The translations under genes were made by a program, and so were the position numbers. From assembly GCF_037646705.1 (NCBI RefSeq), contig NZ_JBBHER010000007.1, positions 248,001 to 312,000 of the forward strand: a DNA stretch of 64,000 nt, written 5' to 3'. The notes under the pieces are model-generated. The model was not told where the DNA came from, did not search any database, and saw only the letters and a program-made list of their open reading frames with translations. Of this stretch, positions 23,864 to 32,190 are shown piece by piece. This stretch comes from Pikeienuella litoralis (lineage in GTDB: Bacteria; Pseudomonadota; Alphaproteobacteria; Rhodobacterales; Rhodobacteraceae). Each line of letters begins with the position of its first letter. The first letter of the stretch is position 1.

Positions 23864-26065
23864 ATGTCAGAGAAGACGCCTCCGGGCGCGCACCCCTCCT
23901 CCGTTTCGGTGGTGATCCCGTTCTACAGGGATGAAGCCTATCTCGAGGACGCGCTCCGCTCGGCGCGGCGCCAGCCGATCGACGATCTGGAGATCATCGT
24001 CGTCAACGACAACCCGGGCGAGGAGAGCGACGCCTTCCTCGCCGACGTCTCGGCCCGCCACTCGATCCGTGTGGCGCGCCACGCCGTCAATCGCGGGCTT
24101 TCGGCGGCGCGGAACACCGGCATGGATCTGGCGACGAAGGCGTTCATCGCGTTTCTCGACGCGGATGACGTCTTCATCGAGGGCGGGCTGGCGGCGAACC
24201 TGAGCCGGGCGGCGGCGGCGGGCTCTGACATCACCCATGCGCCGACGATGATCCTGCAGGTCGATCAGACGCATCCGAGGCTTCTCCGCCGTGATGCGCT
24301 CCTGTTTTCCCGCGATGTCGTGAACACGACTCTGAAGCGCGCGCCGGAGGCGCAGTATATCGTCTCCTCCTGGTGTTCGCTCTATCGCCGGGAGTTCCTC
24401 CGCGACCGGGCGGTGCGCTTCGATGAGGCGCAACGCATGTATGAGGACCGCCTGTTCGTGCTGGAGGCGGTGACGAAGGCGGAGACGATCAGTTTCACCA
24501 GCGCGCCGGCGCGGATCTGGCGGCGGCGCATGGGCTCGATCACCACGAGCGCGAAGCGGCTCGAAAGCGTCGCGCTGCAATGCGAGCTTGTGGTGAAATG
24601 CATGGCGCTGGCGAAGGCGCATGTCGCCGCGGGCGGCGATGCGATGTTCCTGCTGCGCGAGGCGGCCCATTCGATCGACCGGCTGATCTGGGACGTGAAC
24701 CTCTATGCGCGCGATCCGGCGGAGACGCCTGAGCTCGACGGGGCGCGGGCGCGGCTGCAGGCCGCCTTTCAGGATGTGCGGTTTTCCCGCCGGATCTTCG
24801 CGGACCGGATCTCGATCCCGTTCTCGCGCGTCGGCAAGGCTCTGCGCGGCCGCCGTCCGGTCACGCGGGCCATGTTCGCCGAGACGTTCGCGGCGACGCA
24901 GGCCGGCCGCTGGGCCGATCTGCACAGGTGGCGAAAATCGCTCGACATCGCCCCGGACTACTGGGCGGCGCCGAAGCCGGCCCCGCTGGCGGCGGAGCTT
25001 GTCCTGCATGTCGGGCTCCACAAGACTGGCACCACCCATATCCAGCGCGCGTTGGAGCGCGACCGGGAGAGGCTTCGCGGCGAAGGCGTCCTTTTCCCGG
25101 AAACCGGGTTTCTGGCGCGCGTGCGCGACAATCCGCGCGGCGACGCGACGCCGGGCCATGTCGGGCTTTACGCCGCGCTTCGGCGCGGCGATCTCTCTCC
25201 TTTCGCGGCGCTTCGGGCGGAATGCGCGGCGTCCGGCTGCGGGCGGGTGATCGTCAGCAGCGAGAACCTGAGCTTCCCTCTGGGCGAGAACAATGAGCGC
25301 GCGGGCTTTTTCGCCGCGGCCCGCGAGGCGGCCACGCTCTTCTCGAAAGTGTCGGTCCTCGCGGTGATCCGGCGGCCGGACGCCTATATCGACCGATATT
25401 ACCGGGAGCTCGTCTTTCTCGCCAAGCATTGGGCGCGGCGGAGCCCCGAGCAGTTCGCATTCGAGACGGCGCCCTCGCTGACGGATCTCGAAGCGCTCCT
25501 CGGCGGCTGGACGGAGATCGCGCGCGGAGATCTTCGGCTGATCCCCTATGACGCGGCGCGCGAGAGCGGCCTCGCCGCGGCGTTTTATCGGGAGCTTGGG
25601 CTGACGCCGCCCGCCGGCGCCGATGTCGACGGCGGCGCGACCTACGCATCGCCCGGCGCGGCGCAGACGATCGTCGCGCGCGCCATCGCCTGCTCGACGC
25701 TGCCGCGCGGCCAGAAGATGCGCGCGCTCGGCGTGTTTCTCCGGGAATCCTCCGAGCTTGGCGCCGAAAGCGGCGGCTCGCTGCTGTCTTTCGCGACGCG
25801 CCGGGCCCTGATCCGGAAATTCGAGACGGCGTCATCGGGCTTTCTGGCGGCGCACGGCTGCGCGCCGATGGCGGAGCGGTGGCGCGCCGATCTGGACCGG
25901 GAGGAGGCGGGCGCCGCGCGCGACGCGACCATCGACCCTCGGCTCGTGGACTGCGCGGTGTCCGCGATGGAGATGGCGGCGGCGGCGAAGGCGGCGCCGG
26001 AGACGCCTTCAACGGCTCTCCGCGTTTACAGGCGGGTGAAAGGCGGAATCGCGCGCTTCCGGTGA
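23864..26065 (+). CDS. Glycosyltransferase family 2 - sulfotransferase fusion
   Basis: A 733-residue protein with two catalytic modules. Residues about 14-240 are a GT-A family 2 glycosyltransferase: SVVIPFYRDEAYLEDALRS, nucleotide site VVNDNPG, and the metal-binding FLDADDVF near 96-103. Residues about 380-650 look like a bacterial PAPS-dependent sulfotransferase: VLHVGLHKTGTTHIQ (near 380-394) as 5'-phosphosulfate loop and VIVSSENLSF as 3'-phosphate loop. No signal peptide or membrane helix. The likely role is adding and sulfating a sugar on a surface glycan; the acceptor is unknown. It stands alone between acyl-CoA genes. Confidence 0.82.
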   Translation: MSEKTPPGAHPSSVSVVIPFYRDEAYLEDALRSARRQPIDDLEIIVVNDNPGEESDAFLADVSARHSIRVARHAVNRGLSAARNTGMDLATKAFIAFLDADDVFIEGGLAANLSRAAAAGSDITHAPTMILQVDQTHPRLLRRDALLFSRDVVNTTLKRAPEAQYIVSSWCSLYRREFLRDRAVRFDEAQRMYEDRLFVLEAVTKAETISFTSAPARIWRRRMGSITTSAKRLESVALQCELVVKCMALAKAHVAAGGDAMFLLREAAHSIDRLIWDVNLYARDPAETPELDGARARLQAAFQDVRFSRRIFADRISIPFSRVGKALRGRRPVTRAMFAETFAATQAGRWADLHRWRKSLDIAPDYWAAPKPAPLAAELVLHVGLHKTGTTHIQRALERDRERLRGEGVLFPETGFLARVRDNPRGDATPGHVGLYAALRRGDLSPFAALRAECAASGCGRVIVSSENLSFPLGENNERAGFFAAAREAATLFSKVSVLAVIRRPDAYIDRYYRELVFLAKHWARRSPEQFAFETAPSLTDLEALLGGWTEIARGDLRLIPYDAARESGLAAAFYRELGLTPPAGADVDGGATYASPGAAQTIVARAIACSTLPRGQKMRALGVFLRESSELGAESGGSLLSFATRRALIRKFETASSGFLAAHGCAPMAERWRADLDREEAGAARDATIDPRLVDCAVSAMEMAAAAKAAPETPSTALRVYRRVKGGIARFR

Positions 26066-26185
26066 GCGCCGACATAAGGCCGCATTGGTGGAGCGCGCCC
26101 CACGCCGTGATTGACCCATACCCGCCCCGGAACCTAGAACAAACACCTGACCTGAAGCCGCAAAAGTGACCAAGGGGCGCATTCA

Positions 26186-27844
26186 ATGAGCGAGATCAGC
26201 CGCGAATCGATGGAATATGACGTTGTCATCGTCGGCGCAGGGCCCGCTGGCCTCGCGGCGGCGATCCGTCTGAAGCAACTTGGCGGCGACGATATCTCCG
26301 TCGTGGTTCTGGAGAAGGGGTCCGAGGTCGGCGCGCACACCCTTTCCGGCGCGGTGCTGGACCCGACCGGCCTCGACGCGCTGATCCCCGACTGGAAGGA
26401 GCGCGGCGCGCCGCTGAACGTGCCGGTGACCGAAGACCGGTTCTATATCCTTGGCGAAGCCGGCGGATTCCGCGTGCCGAACTTTCCGATGCCGCCGCTG
26501 ATGAGCAATCACGGCAATTTCGTCGTCTCGATGGGCAATGTCTGCCGCTGGATGGCGGAACACGCCGAAGAGCTGGGCGTGGAGGTTTTCCCGGGGATGG
26601 CGTGCTCCGCGCTCGTCTATGGCGAGGCGGGAGAAGTGAGGGGCGTCGTCGCGGGCGAGTTCGGCATCGAGAAGGACGGAACCAAGGGCGACAGCTACGA
26701 GCCGGGCATGGAGCTGCTCGGGAAATACGTGATGCTGGCGGAGGGCGTGCATGGCTCGCTCTCGAAGCAGGTGATCTCGAAATTCGGCCTCTCCAATGGC
26801 CACGAGCCGCAGAAATACGGGCTCGGCATGAAGGAGATCTGGGAGGTGAAGCCTGAGCATCACCGCCCGGGGCAGGTCACGCACACGATGGGCTGGCCGC
26901 TTGGCGGCGCCGCCGGCGGCGGCTCCTTCATGTATCATATGGACGATAATCAGGTTCTCGTCGGCTTCGTCGTCCACCTGAATTACAAGAACCCGTATCT
27001 CTTCCCGTATATGGAGTTTCAGCGCTTCAAGCATCACGCGATGATCGCGCGGGTTCTGGAGGGCGGCAAACGCACCGCCTACGGCGCCCGCGCGATCAGC
27101 GAGGGCGGCTGGCAGTCGCTGCCGAAGCTGGTCTTCCCGGGCGGGGCGCTTCTCGGCTGCGCGGCGGGGATGGTCAACGTGCCGCGCATCAAGGGCAACC
27201 ATAACGCCATGCTGTCCGGCAAGGCGGCGGCGGAGGCGGCTTTCGCCGCGATCGGCGCCGGGCGCGCATCCGATGAGCTGACCGAATATGAGGCCGACGT
27301 CCGCAGCGGCCCGATCGCGAAGGATCTGAAACGGGTCCGGAACGTGAAGCCGCTCTGGTCGAAATTCGGGCTGGTCGCGTCGCTGGTCGGCGGCGGGCTG
27401 GACATGTGGACGGCGAACCTCTTCGGGCTGAACGTGTTCGGGACGCTTCGCCATGGCGGAACCGACGCCGCCGCGACGGAGGAGGCGGCGAAGCACAAGC
27501 CGATCGACTATCCGAAACCGGATGGAAAGCTCAGCTTCGACAGGCTGACCAATGTCGCCTTCTCCGGCACGAACCACGAGGAGAACCAGCCCTGCCATCT
27601 GCATCTGGTGGACCCGTCGATCCCGATCGGCGTGAATCTCCCGAAATTCGCCGAACCCGCGCAGCGCTATTGCCCGGCCGGGGTCTATGAGGTGATCGAG
27701 AGCGAGGACGGCTCCGGCCCGAGATTCCAGATCAACGCGCAGAACTGCGTCCACTGCAAGACCTGCGATATCAAGGATCCGAGCCAGAACATCGAATGGC
27801 GGACGCCGCAGGGCGGCGACGGGCCGAACTACCCGAACATGTAG
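26186..27844 (+). CDS. Electron transfer flavoprotein-ubiquinone oxidoreductase
   Basis: A 552-residue inner-membrane-associated FAD and 4Fe-4S enzyme passing electrons from ETF to ubiquinone. It has the N-terminal FAD motif DVVIVGAGPAGLAAAIRL, the ubiquinone-binding region around HTMGWPLGG, and cluster ligands C496 (CPAGVYE), C521, C524 and C527 (NCVHCKTCDIKDP). It is the electron sink for the two acyl-CoA dehydrogenases encoded at 16534 and 18476. Length and motifs match the family throughout. Confidence 0.97.
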   Translation: MSEISRESMEYDVVIVGAGPAGLAAAIRLKQLGGDDISVVVLEKGSEVGAHTLSGAVLDPTGLDALIPDWKERGAPLNVPVTEDRFYILGEAGGFRVPNFPMPPLMSNHGNFVVSMGNVCRWMAEHAEELGVEVFPGMACSALVYGEAGEVRGVVAGEFGIEKDGTKGDSYEPGMELLGKYVMLAEGVHGSLSKQVISKFGLSNGHEPQKYGLGMKEIWEVKPEHHRPGQVTHTMGWPLGGAAGGGSFMYHMDDNQVLVGFVVHLNYKNPYLFPYMEFQRFKHHAMIARVLEGGKRTAYGARAISEGGWQSLPKLVFPGGALLGCAAGMVNVPRIKGNHNAMLSGKAAAEAAFAAIGAGRASDELTEYEADVRSGPIAKDLKRVRNVKPLWSKFGLVASLVGGGLDMWTANLFGLNVFGTLRHGGTDAAATEEAAKHKPIDYPKPDGKLSFDRLTNVAFSGTNHEENQPCHLHLVDPSIPIGVNLPKFAEPAQRYCPAGVYEVIESEDGSGPRFQINAQNCVHCKTCDIKDPSQNIEWRTPQGGDGPNYPNM

Positions 27845-27866
27845 GCGCGCGCGGGGGCGCCTATTT
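27842..27866. terminator. Shared hairpin between convergent genes
   Basis: TAGGCGC (27842-27848) pairs with GCGCCTA (27857-27863), followed by TTT on the plus strand. The stem contains the TAG stop of ETF-QO on one arm and the TAG stop of the convergent GNAT gene on the other. Short T-run, so only moderate terminator strength is expected. Confidence 0.55.
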
Positions 27867-28331
27867 CAGCAGCGCCTCGAACCGGTCCCACGCCGCGAAC
27901 TCGAGCACCACATGGTCGGGCTCCTCGACCATGTGCTTGCGATAGAAAGCCCGCGCGCGCGCGTTGGTCCGATGGGCGGTGAGCCAGATGAACTCGCCGC
28001 CTTCGGCCTTGACCGCCCGCGCGACGGCGCGGAGCAGCGTCCCGGCGAGGCCGGAGCCGCGTTTCGCCGCGACGACGTGGAAATCGCTGATATAGCCGCC
28101 GCGCATCGCATAGGCGCTTTCATAGGCGACATGCCAGAACGCGAACCCGATGAGCGCCCCGGCCTCCTCCGCGACCAGCGCCGAGAGCGGCGCGCCGGGC
28201 GCGATCACGTCCCTCAGCGCCTTTTCGGCGGTGAAATTCCCGGTCGGGTCCCCCTCGGCGCGGTGCAGGTCCTCGGCGAGCGCGGCCAGCGCGGCGGCGT
28301 CGGCGGGGGTCGGCGCGCGAAACACCGTCAT
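27861..28331 (-). CDS. GNAT family N-acetyltransferase
   Basis: A 156-residue GNAT acetyltransferase. The acetyl-CoA loop appears as KRGSGLAGTLLRAVARAV (about 96-113) and the late strand as TNARARAFYRKHMVEEPDHVV. It resembles diamine/amino-acid type N-acetyltransferases, but the acceptor is not identifiable. The ATG overlaps the benE-like stop (ATGA), so it is co-translated with the transporter. Confidence 0.88.
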   Translation of the reverse strand: MTVFRAPTPADAAALAALAEDLHRAEGDPTGNFTAEKALRDVIAPGAPLSALVAEEAGALIGFAFWHVAYESAYAMRGGYISDFHVVAAKRGSGLAGTLLRAVARAVKAEGGEFIWLTAHRTNARARAFYRKHMVEEPDHVVLEFAAWDRFEALLK

Positions 28332-29500
28332 CTCCGCCACCGCTTCAGCCCGTGGATCGCCGCGCCGGCGAGGAGACCCCAGAACGCGCCGGAGACGCCG
28401 TAGATGCTGAGCCCGGAGGCGGTCGCGAGCAGGGTTGTCGCCGAGGCCTCGCGGTCCTCCGGGTCGGCGAACGCGGCGTAGGCCGCGCCGGCGAACGCGG
28501 TGAGCAGCGCGAGCCCCGCGACAGCCTCGATCAGGATCGTCGGCGCCAGCGTGACGAAGCCGGTGGCGAACCCTGCGAAGACGCCAAGACCGATATAACA
28601 TGCGCCGGAGACGATGGCCGCCCAGTAGCGCCGCGCGCGGTCGGGGTGCGCTTCCTCCCCCATGCACATCGCCGCTGTGATCGCGGCGTAATTGAAGGCG
28701 TGGGCGCCGAAAGGCGCCGCGAGCGCGGTGGCGAGCCCCGAAACGGACAGAGTCAGCGGAACATGCGCGGGGTAGTCGTGCGCCTTCAGGACGCCCGCCC
28801 CCGGCAGGTTCTGCCCCGCCATGGTGACGACATAGAGCGGCAGCGCGACGCCGATCAGGCCGGCGAACGTGAAGACGGGCGCGGTGAAAACCGGCGACTG
28901 GATCGCGGCGGCCCCGACCGCGGCGAAGGCGCCCGCCTCCGGGCGCACGCCGAAGATCACAACCAGAACGAACCCCGCCAGAGCGCCGGGCGCGGACCAG
29001 ACCCGGCCGATCCGCCCGCCGACCGCCCAGCCGACGAGGATCGCCGCGCCCCAGGCCGGGTTGAAGGCGACGGCCTGAAACGGCGCGAGGCAGAGCGTGA
29101 GCAGAACCCCGGCGAGAAGCGCCGAGGCGAGGGATGCGGGAATCCGTTCGATCAGGCGCGCGAGCGGCCGGAAGAGCCCCGTCGCCGCCAGAAGAAGTCC
29201 GCAGATCAGAAACGCGCCCACGGCTTCGGCGAATCCGCCGGGGAGCGCGCCGGTGGTCGCGAGGAGCGCGGCGCCCGGCGTCGACCAGACGATCGAGATC
29301 GGGACCCGGGTCTTCGCGCAAAGCAGGATCGTCGCGACCCCCATCGCCACCGAAAGCGCCATCAGCCCCGACGCCGCCTCGGCCTCGGTCGCGCCGGCGG
29401 CGCGGAGACCCTGCAGCACAACGGCGAAAGAGGATGCGAATCCGACGAAGGCGGCGAGGGCGCCCATGAACAGGGCGGAGGCGGAAACGTCGCGGATCAT
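28328..29500 (-). CDS. BenE family transporter (benzoate/H+ symporter-like)
   Basis: A 390-residue membrane protein with about twelve hydrophobic segments. It starts MIRDVSASALFMGALAAFVGFASSF and carries VPISIVWSTPGAALLATTG and the conserved APFGAHAFNYAAITAAMCMG of the BenE family, a fold related to nucleobase-cation symporters. The family name comes from benzoate uptake, but no benzoate catabolic genes are near, so the substrate is open. A longer in-frame start upstream would add a non-conserved Arg-rich segment and was rejected. Confidence 0.9.
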   Translation of the reverse strand: MIRDVSASALFMGALAAFVGFASSFAVVLQGLRAAGATEAEAASGLMALSVAMGVATILLCAKTRVPISIVWSTPGAALLATTGALPGGFAEAVGAFLICGLLLAATGLFRPLARLIERIPASLASALLAGVLLTLCLAPFQAVAFNPAWGAAILVGWAVGGRIGRVWSAPGALAGFVLVVIFGVRPEAGAFAAVGAAAIQSPVFTAPVFTFAGLIGVALPLYVVTMAGQNLPGAGVLKAHDYPAHVPLTLSVSGLATALAAPFGAHAFNYAAITAAMCMGEEAHPDRARRYWAAIVSGACYIGLGVFAGFATGFVTLAPTILIEAVAGLALLTAFAGAAYAAFADPEDREASATTLLATASGLSIYGVSGAFWGLLAGAAIHGLKRWRR

Positions 29501-29625
29501 CGGGAATTTATGGGCGAAGCGGAGTCGAGGCGCCAGTGGGTGAGGCCCGCTGCGCGCGAAAATTTCGAACGTGTTTCGACCGAATTCGTTCCTGGGCGAG
29601 CGAAAAATATCCTTGCGGAGAAACA

Positions 29626-29650
29626 GGAACCAGCACCGGCGCGCCCCGTT
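29626..29650 (+). promoter_or_regulatory. EcfG-type general stress response promoter
   Basis: GGAAC (29626-29630), exactly 16 bases, then CGTT (29647-29650). This matches the EcfG/sigma-EcfG consensus GGAAC-N16/17-CGTT of the alphaproteobacterial general stress response without mismatch. It predicts a start near 29657, about 50 bases before the PRC-barrel gene. Confidence 0.75.
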
Positions 29651-29664
29651 CCACCACCCAGGAC

Positions 29665-29691
29665 GGCGGCGCCGGGCCGCCTCTGGTTTTT
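29665..29691 (+). terminator. Hairpin with T5 run in the PRC-barrel leader
   Basis: GGCGGC (29665-29670) pairs with GCCGCC (29676-29681), followed by TCTGG and TTTTT (29687-29691). It lies between the predicted stress promoter and the start codon, so it may be a weak attenuator or only a 5' stabilising hairpin. Confidence 0.4.
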
Positions 29692-29705
29692 GAAAGGAAA
29701 GCGAT

Positions 29706-30617
29706 ATGAAACGCATACTCGCAACCACCGCCCTCGTTGGTCTGCTGAGCGCGCCCGCCTTCGCGCCGGCCGTCGCACAGACCGGCTCCGCCACAGAGTC
29801 GAACGCGGCCGCCATGACGGTGATCGGCGGCGGCGAGATCACGGCGACCGATCTCGTCGGCCGGACGGTCTATGTCGGTCAGACCACGACCGAAGAGGCG
29901 ATGGCCGACGCTGACGCCGAATGGGAGGATATCGGCGAAGTCGACGATGTGGTCCTGTCCAAGGATGGCGGCGTCGAGGCCGTGCTCGTCGATGTCGGCG
30001 GCTTCCTCGGGATGGGCGAACACACTGTCGCGGTGGACATGGATACGCTCCGCTTCATCCAGGACGCTGACGATCAGGATGATGTTTTCGTCGTCTCCGC
30101 GCTGACCCGCGAGGAGCTGGAGGCGCTCCCTGAATATGACAAGACCGCGGCGACCGGGACGGAGAGCTCCGCCGCGCGCATGACGACCGATGACGCCGCG
30201 ACCAAGGACGGAGTCAAAGGCGCCGCGGTGGGCGCGGCGGCCGGTGCGGCCGCAGGCGGCGCCGTCGGCGGCGCTGCGGTCGCCTCCGCCGCGGACGCTC
30301 CCGCCGTAAAACAGGCGAGATGGGTCGACGCCGACATGACGACGGTGACGGTGGAGGAGTTGAGGAGCGCGGCGGCCTATAGCGCCGATGACCAGAATGT
30401 CGGCGAGATCGACGATCTCATCGTCAACAATGACGGCAGGATCAAGGACGTCATCGTCGACGTGGGCGGATTTCTCGGCATGGGCGAGAAGGCGGTGCTC
30501 CTGCCGTTCGACGACGTGAAGGTGATGCAGATGGAGGGCGGCGACGATCTTCGCGTCATCGTCAGCAAGACCCGCGAAGAGCTCGACGCGATGCCCATCT
30601 ACGAGAAGAAGAGCTGA
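29706..30617 (+). CDS. Exported tandem PRC-barrel domain protein
   Basis: A 303-residue protein with a signal peptide (1-25, ending AVAQT) and two PRC-barrel domains (about 45-145 and 206-300). Both repeats contain VDVGGFLGMGE (95-105 and 251-261), so they arose by duplication. Between them is an Ala/Gly stretch (171-193) with glycine-zipper spacing that could touch a membrane. GAAAGG precedes the ATG. A near-perfect EcfG promoter suggests induction by general stress. Periplasmic PRC proteins of this type are common in alphaproteobacteria; their role is unclear. Confidence 0.88.
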   Translation: MKRILATTALVGLLSAPAFAPAVAQTGSATESNAAAMTVIGGGEITATDLVGRTVYVGQTTTEEAMADADAEWEDIGEVDDVVLSKDGGVEAVLVDVGGFLGMGEHTVAVDMDTLRFIQDADDQDDVFVVSALTREELEALPEYDKTAATGTESSAARMTTDDAATKDGVKGAAVGAAAGAAAGGAVGGAAVASAADAPAVKQARWVDADMTTVTVEELRSAAAYSADDQNVGEIDDLIVNNDGRIKDVIVDVGGFLGMGEKAVLLPFDDVKVMQMEGGDDLRVIVSKTREELDAMPIYEKKS

Positions 30618-30645
30618 TCGCGTCTTTCAGTCGACGAAAGAATGG

Positions 30646-30668
30646 AAAGGCCCCTTCGGGGGCCTTTT
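30646..30668 (+). terminator. Intrinsic terminator of the PRC-barrel gene
   Basis: AAAGGCCCC (30646-30654), loop TTCG, GGGGCCTTTT (30659-30668): a strong GC stem with a stable tetraloop and T-run, 29 bases past the stop. Confidence 0.9.
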
Positions 30669-30831
30669 CGTATCGCCCTGCGCTTTCATGCGCAAAGCCG
30701 CCCGGCGTCATCGGCTCGCCATCATGGCTCGCGCCTCGTTTTGTTTGCGCGAGGTCATGCTGATGGACCGGAAGGAAGCGTCGTGATGGAGATCGTGAAG
30801 GAGCTTCCGGCGCCCAGGCGGCCCATGCGGA

Positions 30832-31947
30832 TCAGAAATTCTGACCCACGGAAATATAGAGGATTCTTTCGCCCATCTGATTGAGCGAAACGTCGACGGC
30901 GTAATCCAGCGGAAACTGGCTTGAAAGCCGGATGCGGGCGCCAATCCCGCCAGCCACCATGTAATCAGACGTCAGCGCATTGACGAAATCATCATCGACG
31001 GACCCGGCGCCGACAAAGGCCACATAGCCAAATCGACGGTTGATCCTGCCACGGTATTCCGCCTGCGCCGAAAAGAGCGCGTCATCCAGAAATTCCGTGG
31101 GTGAAAAGCCGCGGAGGCTGTCCGTCCCGCCGAGCGCGCAGGCGTCAAAAAACGGAGCTTCATCCGAGACGGCGCACCCCACCGCCTGCCAGGCGAAAAC
31201 GCCATCGCCGAAGACCGTTGAATACCGGGATATCTTGGCGACGCCCTTGACGTAATTTCGCCCATACCCGTGGAATATTCCGTCGGGGATGGCGCCGAAG
31301 GAAAGATCTCCGGAGGCGAGAAGTCCGGATGTGGGGTAAAAGGAGTCGTCGCGCCGGTCGAATTCGCCATTCAGGCTGGCCTTCAGCAGCTCCAGATCGA
31401 TATCCGGCGTGAGAGACGGCGGCAGGATCGCGCCGCCGTCACCCTGGATCGTTGATTTCGCATAAGCGAGCGCCGCGCCGAACCACAGATCCGGCGCAAC
31501 CCCATACAGAACTTTCGCCGACACGCCCCTGGCGGATTGATTGAGTGGAACGGGGACCCCTCCGACAAACAGGTCGTAATTCAGATCCAGATCGCCCAGC
31601 AGAAACGTGGTCTTCCATCGGTTTGAATCGAGATTCAGATTGAACCCGGCGGCCAGCCCCCTGCTGCCGTTCAAGGACCTGAAGCCCCCGGCGCCGACGG
31701 CCGACGTATCGGATTCGGCGTCGCTCTCGAAAAGATACGCGCCGCCGAGCGCCAATCCGGAATCGAGCGCCGGATTATGGAACGGGACCGGGGCGAGGAC
31801 AAAGGATCCATTCCTGAATCCGGGCTCGCTCGCCGACTCCGACGCCGACTCCGGCGCGGACCCCGGCTCCGACGGAGCCTCCTGAGCGAAGGTCGCGCAG
31901 GAAAGCAGCGCCCATGAGGCGATGGCGAGCAGGGCGCGCAGCGGCAT
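30832..31947 (-). CDS. BamA/TamA family (D15-like) outer membrane barrel protein
   Basis: A 371-residue predicted outer-membrane beta-barrel: signal peptide RALLAIASWALLSCATFAQ, an acidic Ser/Glu/Pro linker, then alternating strands with the Omp85 hallmark GGTDSLRGFSPTEFLDD near two thirds of the length and a terminal Phe (VGQNF). No POTRA domains precede the barrel, unlike BamA or TamA. I use the ATG at 31947; a GTG at 32013 with AAAAGGGA upstream is a real alternative. GC is lower than in neighbours. Function unknown. Confidence 0.78.
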   Translation of the reverse strand: MPLRALLAIASWALLSCATFAQEAPSEPGSAPESASESASEPGFRNGSFVLAPVPFHNPALDSGLALGGAYLFESDAESDTSAVGAGGFRSLNGSRGLAAGFNLNLDSNRWKTTFLLGDLDLNYDLFVGGVPVPLNQSARGVSAKVLYGVAPDLWFGAALAYAKSTIQGDGGAILPPSLTPDIDLELLKASLNGEFDRRDDSFYPTSGLLASGDLSFGAIPDGIFHGYGRNYVKGVAKISRYSTVFGDGVFAWQAVGCAVSDEAPFFDACALGGTDSLRGFSPTEFLDDALFSAQAEYRGRINRRFGYVAFVGAGSVDDDFVNALTSDYMVAGGIGARIRLSSQFPLDYAVDVSLNQMGERILYISVGQNF

Positions 31948-32190
31948 CCTTGACGAGACGTCACGGCGTGGAGGGCCTGCGATCACCGCAGTCAACGTCG
32001 ATGCCTCAATCACGTCGCGTCCCTTTTCCTCCGCCGCGGAGCGTCCTACACCGAACGAAAGGCCTGCGCACGCCGGTCCGCGCGGTGAAGGAACCTGATG
32101 CGGGACGTGGGCGCTTGAATTCAAGTCAAACCAACCGGATCAGGCCATCCCTTTTCCTGGCGCGCCGCCGCTTTGCTGGGGCTGTCCATG

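Noticed and set aside
30642..30884. Possible 80-residue gene after the PRC-barrel gene
   Set aside because: It begins inside the intrinsic terminator hairpin and runs into the convergent barrel gene; no motif.
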